From positions 1 through 64,000 of the forward strand of contig CAKULY010000001.1 of the NCBI GenBank assembly GCA_934667505.1: DNA of 64,000 nt, written 5' to 3'. Position 1 is the first letter of the stretch, and every line of letters starts with the position of its first letter. This DNA is from an uncultured Treponema sp. (GTDB lineage: Bacteria > Spirochaetota > Spirochaetia > Treponematales > Treponemataceae). The notes under the pieces are model-generated. The model was not told the origin of the DNA. It worked only from the letters and a program-made list of their open reading frames with translations, and did not search any database. A program made the translations under genes and the position numbers. Positions 60,986-64,000 of the stretch are shown in pieces.

Positions 60986-61987
60986 ATGGATTTTAAGGAA
61001 TTTACTGCTGGCAAAGATGACGACGGCAGAAGAATTGATAAAGTTATTAGAATTTTTATAAGCAAGGAAAACCTTTCTGGAATTTACAAGGCGATAAGAA
61101 AAGGTCTTGTAAAGGTTAATAACAAAAAAGTTCAAGAATCCTATCATGTAAAGCATGGCGATTCTATAAAAATAGCTTCTTTTCTATTTGAAAAATCAGA
61201 AAACAATAAAAATACTAAAGGAAATTCCTCTAGCAGTTCAAGCAATAAAGAGCTTTTAATAAAAAATCTTAATATTATCTTTCAAAATGAAGATTTTCTT
61301 GTCATAGACAAACCTTATGATATAACCGTACACGGAAGCGAAAGTTCCCTCGATAAAATTGTTCAAGAATATTACGATTCTTCTGCGCAAAAAAAGTCGA
61401 TTTCATTTAGACCAGGTCCTCTTCATCGCCTTGACAGGCTTACTACTGGAATTTTATTTTTTTCCTGGAGCATAAACGGAGCTAGGTGGTTTTGCCAGAC
61501 TATGAAAAACCACAATCTCAAAAAGATTTATTTAGGAATTTTTGAAGGAAAGATAAAAAAATCCGAAGAATGGACTGATTTTATAGAGAAAAAAGAAGAA
61601 ACATTTAATAATTTTCATACAGTCTCTGTAGAAAAAAATGATAAAAAAGAAGCGAAAAAAGCACTTACAAAAGTTATCCCCTTGGGATTTGGCAAATACA
61701 GCAATACTGATTTTACTTTTGCACAAATTCAAATTTTTACAGGCAGAACACACCAAATAAGGGCTCAGTCTGCTAGTCATGGTTTTCCGCTTCTAGGGGA
61801 TATTGCTTACGGAGGAAAAAAAATAGAAGCGCAGCGCCAGTTTTTTTTGCATGCTCAAAAAATTTGCTTTAACAAAGAAAATTTGCTCGGAATTAATTTA
61901 GAGCAAGAAATAAATGCTCCATTGCCAAAGGATTTTCAAGATTTTCTTGAAAATCACCAATTCTGCGATTATAATAGTAGTATATGA
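60986..61987 (+). CDS. RluA-family 23S rRNA pseudouridine synthase
   Basis: A 333-residue enzyme with an N-terminal S4 RNA-binding domain (GRRIDKVIRIFISKENLSG, RKGLVKVNNKKVQ) and a catalytic domain with HRLDRLTTGILFF, carrying the catalytic Asp in RLD, followed by TKVIPLGFGKYS and GRTHQIRAQSASHGFPLLGD. The arrangement resembles RluC/RluD. The target uridine cannot be told. Its stop overlaps the next gene by four bases. Confidence 0.92.
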   Translation: MDFKEFTAGKDDDGRRIDKVIRIFISKENLSGIYKAIRKGLVKVNNKKVQESYHVKHGDSIKIASFLFEKSENNKNTKGNSSSSSSNKELLIKNLNIIFQNEDFLVIDKPYDITVHGSESSLDKIVQEYYDSSAQKKSISFRPGPLHRLDRLTTGILFFSWSINGARWFCQTMKNHNLKKIYLGIFEGKIKKSEEWTDFIEKKEETFNNFHTVSVEKNDKKEAKKALTKVIPLGFGKYSNTDFTFAQIQIFTGRTHQIRAQSASHGFPLLGDIAYGGKKIEAQRQFFLHAQKICFNKENLLGINLEQEINAPLPKDFQDFLENHQFCDYNSSI

Positions 61988-62862
61988 GCAACCTTTTTGA
62001 AGATATTGTCCGCACATTTAAACCTTGTACTGTATATGCTCTTGTTGGCGAAAGCGGAACAGGAAAAAGTTTTAGATCCAAACTGCTTGCAGAAAAATAT
62101 GGAATAGATGCAATAATCGATGACGGACTTTTAATTCAAAACGACAAAATTCTTGCAGGACATTCTGCAAAAAGAGAAAAGACCTATATGGGGGCTGTTA
62201 GAGTTGCTCTTTTTGATGACAAAGAACATCGCGATGAAGTTGCTAAGGCATGGAAAAAAGCTCATATAAAAAAACTTCTTATTTTGGGAACCTCCGAAAA
62301 AATGGTTCTAAAAATTGCAACTAGATTGCAGTTGCCCCAGCCTCAAAAAATCATTCACATAGAAGACATCGCAAGCCGAGAAGAAATTGAAAAAGCCATA
62401 AAATCAAGGCAAATCGAAGGAAAACACGTTATTCCTGTTCCTTCTATCGAAATTAAAAGAAATTATCCACAAATCTTTTCAAATTCAATAAAACTTTTTT
62501 TTAGAAAGAAAAAAATTCTAAATCAAAACGATGGAAAACTTTTTGAAAAATCAATAGTCCAGCCAGAATTTTCCAAAAAAGGACGAATAGAAATTTCAGA
62601 AGCCGCATTGACACAAATGGTCATGCACTGCGTCGCCGAAGCAGACAGCGCGGTTCGCATAAAAAAAATGTCAATAAAAACAGACAGCCGCGGCTACAGA
62701 ATAATAATCACCATAGATGTTCCTTTTGGAACTCAGCTTACTGGAAAAATCCATAAAATGCAAAAGTACATAATCGATAAAATTGAAAGTTATACAGGAA
62801 TTTTAATCGAAGAAGTAAGCATTATTATTGATAAAATCACAGGAACAGAAGATATTAATTAG
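61984..62862 (+). CDS. P-loop/Asp23-like fusion protein
   Basis: A 292-residue two-domain protein. The N-terminal half has a Walker A motif ALVGESGTGKSFRS at about residues 17-30, and a probable ATP-dependent segment LLILGTSEKMVLKIATR. The C-terminal 100 residues resemble Asp23/Gls24 envelope stress proteins (GRIEISEAALTQMVMHCVAE, DSAVRIKKMS, IDVPFGTQLTGKI). I know Asp23-like proteins mainly as stand-alone in Gram-positive bacteria. It overlaps the RluA-type gene as ATGA and meets the convergent pcnB-like gene with an 8-base overlap. Function unknown. Confidence 0.75.
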   Translation: MSNLFEDIVRTFKPCTVYALVGESGTGKSFRSKLLAEKYGIDAIIDDGLLIQNDKILAGHSAKREKTYMGAVRVALFDDKEHRDEVAKAWKKAHIKKLLILGTSEKMVLKIATRLQLPQPQKIIHIEDIASREEIEKAIKSRQIEGKHVIPVPSIEIKRNYPQIFSNSIKLFFRKKKILNQNDGKLFEKSIVQPEFSKKGRIEISEAALTQMVMHCVAEADSAVRIKKMSIKTDSRGYRIIITIDVPFGTQLTGKIHKMQKYIIDKIESYTGILIEEVSIIIDKITGTEDIN

Positions 62863-63955
62863 CCTTTGCTGATTTTACAGGCATCTTTTTCTTTTGCTTT
62901 ACAGTAATTCCTAAAGAACTTAATACAGATTTTATTGCGTACTCTAGTTCCAATCTTTGAGGATTCATAGGCAAAACAAAATTCCTGCATTCTGTCCAAG
63001 TTTGAACATACAACTCGTTGCAAGAAGATTTAGTTTCTGCTTCTTTAGACCAATCCGTAAGAGTTTTTATAAAGTCTTCTATTAAAAAAATTAATTTTTC
63101 CCCTAATCTAGCCTCGCTATTTTTATTTACAAGGTCATCAAGTTTTTTAATGCTTTTCATATATGCTGATTCAAATTTTTTGTTATCATACATAAGAGCT
63201 GTTGCTGCAGGCTGCAATGCCATGTAAAGGTCTGTATCTAACGCGTCTGCAATAATTTCAGTTGCATGTCCGCTGTTTATTATTTTCAAAAGCTCTTCTG
63301 TAAGTCTTGATGGCGAAACTTGGGCAAGCAAGGGTGCATCTTGTCTTATGCGGTGATGCACTAAATAAGGAATTTTTGAATCTGTTTTCGCAGCGTATTT
63401 TATAGCCCGCAGCATTCTGACAGGATCTTCAACAAAAATTCTATTTAGTGGAATTACAGGACGAATTATATGCTTTTTTATGTCCCGCATACCACCTACA
63501 TAGTCGATTACTTGCTCTTGTACAGGGTCGTAGTACAATGCGTTTAGTGTAAAATCTCTTCGTTGAACATCTTCGTCAATGGTACCGAATTCATTTCCGG
63601 TAGAGCCTTCCTGAATAGAACGAAATGTACTGACTTCAAAAATTTTTGTGCCAAAGATAACGTGCACTATACGGAAACGTTTTCCAATTATTCTGGAATT
63701 CCTAAAAATCTTTTTAATTTTTGAAGGAGTAGCATCTGTTACAATGTCGAAATCTTTAGGAATATTACCTACAATAAGATCTCTTACAGCTCCACCTACG
63801 ATGTATGAATGAAATCCATAATCTCTAAGCTTTGTTATTATATGAATGGCATCAAAATCTATTTTACTTTTTTGAATGCCATGCTCTTCTTTTACGTAAA
63901 CAATCGCTTTTTTTATTGGACGACCATTCTTATCAGTACCATAACGAATTAACAC
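62855..63955 (-). CDS. PcnB-like class II polynucleotide nucleotidyltransferase
   Basis: A 366-residue protein close to poly(A) polymerase I. The head motif SYIVGGAVRDLIVGNIPKDF, then the metal-binding DFDIVTDA, IGKRFRIVHVIFGTKIFEVS, and EDVQRRDFTLNALYYDP with YVGGMRDIKKHIIR, EDPVRMLRAIKYAAK are the PAP I pattern. There is no HD domain. The basic C-terminal tail KQKKKMPVKSAKAN is typical of PAP I. It could add A tails to RNA or act in CCA addition together with the HD-containing enzyme at 23654. The two are clear paralogues. Confidence 0.85.
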   Translation of the reverse strand: MLIRYGTDKNGRPIKKAIVYVKEEHGIQKSKIDFDAIHIITKLRDYGFHSYIVGGAVRDLIVGNIPKDFDIVTDATPSKIKKIFRNSRIIGKRFRIVHVIFGTKIFEVSTFRSIQEGSTGNEFGTIDEDVQRRDFTLNALYYDPVQEQVIDYVGGMRDIKKHIIRPVIPLNRIFVEDPVRMLRAIKYAAKTDSKIPYLVHHRIRQDAPLLAQVSPSRLTEELLKIINSGHATEIIADALDTDLYMALQPAATALMYDNKKFESAYMKSIKKLDDLVNKNSEARLGEKLIFLIEDFIKTLTDWSKEAETKSSCNELYVQTWTECRNFVLPMNPQRLELEYAIKSVLSSLGITVKQKKKMPVKSAKAN

Positions 63956-64000
63956 AATATTGCGATTTTATTACAGAGCGACGTTTTTTTCAAGCCAATT

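Noticed and set aside
1..64000. CRISPR arrays or insertion sequences
   Set aside because: No regularly spaced direct repeats with unique spacers and no transposase gene were seen; the repeated elements found are short hairpin pairs at scattered intergenic sites.

Overview
The window looks like a chromosomal segment of a host-associated, low-GC treponeme (Spirochaetota). Evidence is AT-rich DNA with A/T-biased codons, a cell-shape and replication gene order (mreB-mreC-mreD-PBP2-rodA beside rnpB, a zinc-ribbon coiled-coil gene, rpoD and dnaG) that matches what I recall of Treponema pallidum, an Rnf-type operon, many small lipoproteins, and frequent absence of Shine-Dalgarno sites. The species cannot be named from sequence alone. 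Apart from 14407-14813, which holds RNase P RNA, no stretch over 300 bases lacks a gene.

Layout. 1-4204 is the tRNA-proximal end of an integrated element. It has a tyrosine integrase next to a complete tRNA-Gly(UCC), a divergently read XRE repressor with repeated operator-like sites, and a leftward run of DNA methyltransferase genes (beta-class DPPY, Dam-like, and the start of a cytosine-5 enzyme cut by the window edge), with a Cys4-type zinc protein and a 71-residue phage-like gene between them. 4357-7653 is the rpsF-ssb-rpsR-rplI-dnaB ribosome/replication cluster. 7815-14406 is the elongasome cluster (rodA, PBP2, mreD, mreC, mreB) with an upstream TPR protein. rnpB, a zinc-ribbon gene, rpoD, dnaG, mltG, a 64-residue gene and a metallo-beta-lactamase-fold hydrolase follow to 21584, then tRNA-Thr and tRNA-Tyr.

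22003-34000 is mixed metabolism: AroH-type chorismate mutase, a CCA-adding enzyme, a flavin reductase-like protein, TrpRS, FolC, alanine racemase, a lipoprotein, threonine synthase and a purine permease. 34109-49847 carries a ComEC-core protein, a HEAT-like secreted protein, a membrane PilZ protein, a CPBP protease, a Gld-like ABC exporter (ATPase, permease-GldG fusion, DUF4340 protein), RNase Z, a VanY-type peptidase, a MATE pump, a DUF5718 protein, an ATP-grasp ligase and a FemAB-type aminoacyl transferase. 49831-52128 is MetRS.

52321-60914 is one leftward transcription unit: a DUF212 PAP2-like protein, a large unknown membrane protein, rnfC-D-G-E-A-B, and a GH57-fold protein that has lost its catalytic signatures. 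Several Rnf subunits lack hallmark cofactor motifs (the RnfC Gly-rich NADH/FMN loop, the RnfG and RnfD flavinylation motifs, and the N-terminal Fe-S domain of RnfB). The window ends with an RluA-type pseudouridine synthase, a P-loop/Asp23-like fusion protein and a PcnB-like nucleotidyltransferase.

Two things stand out. First, a two-hairpin intergenic element occurs six times, near dnaB, aroH, folC, thrC (two exact copies) and metG. Hairpin A has GATAAAA/TTTTATC-type arms that vary but keep pairing, and hairpin B is built on AAGTTTGC-GTT-GCAAACTT. It is usually in the sense of the flanking genes and often starts at a stop codon. Second, the Rnf unit appears to be a rebuilt, reduced version with an extra membrane protein and a GH57 pseudoenzyme attached.
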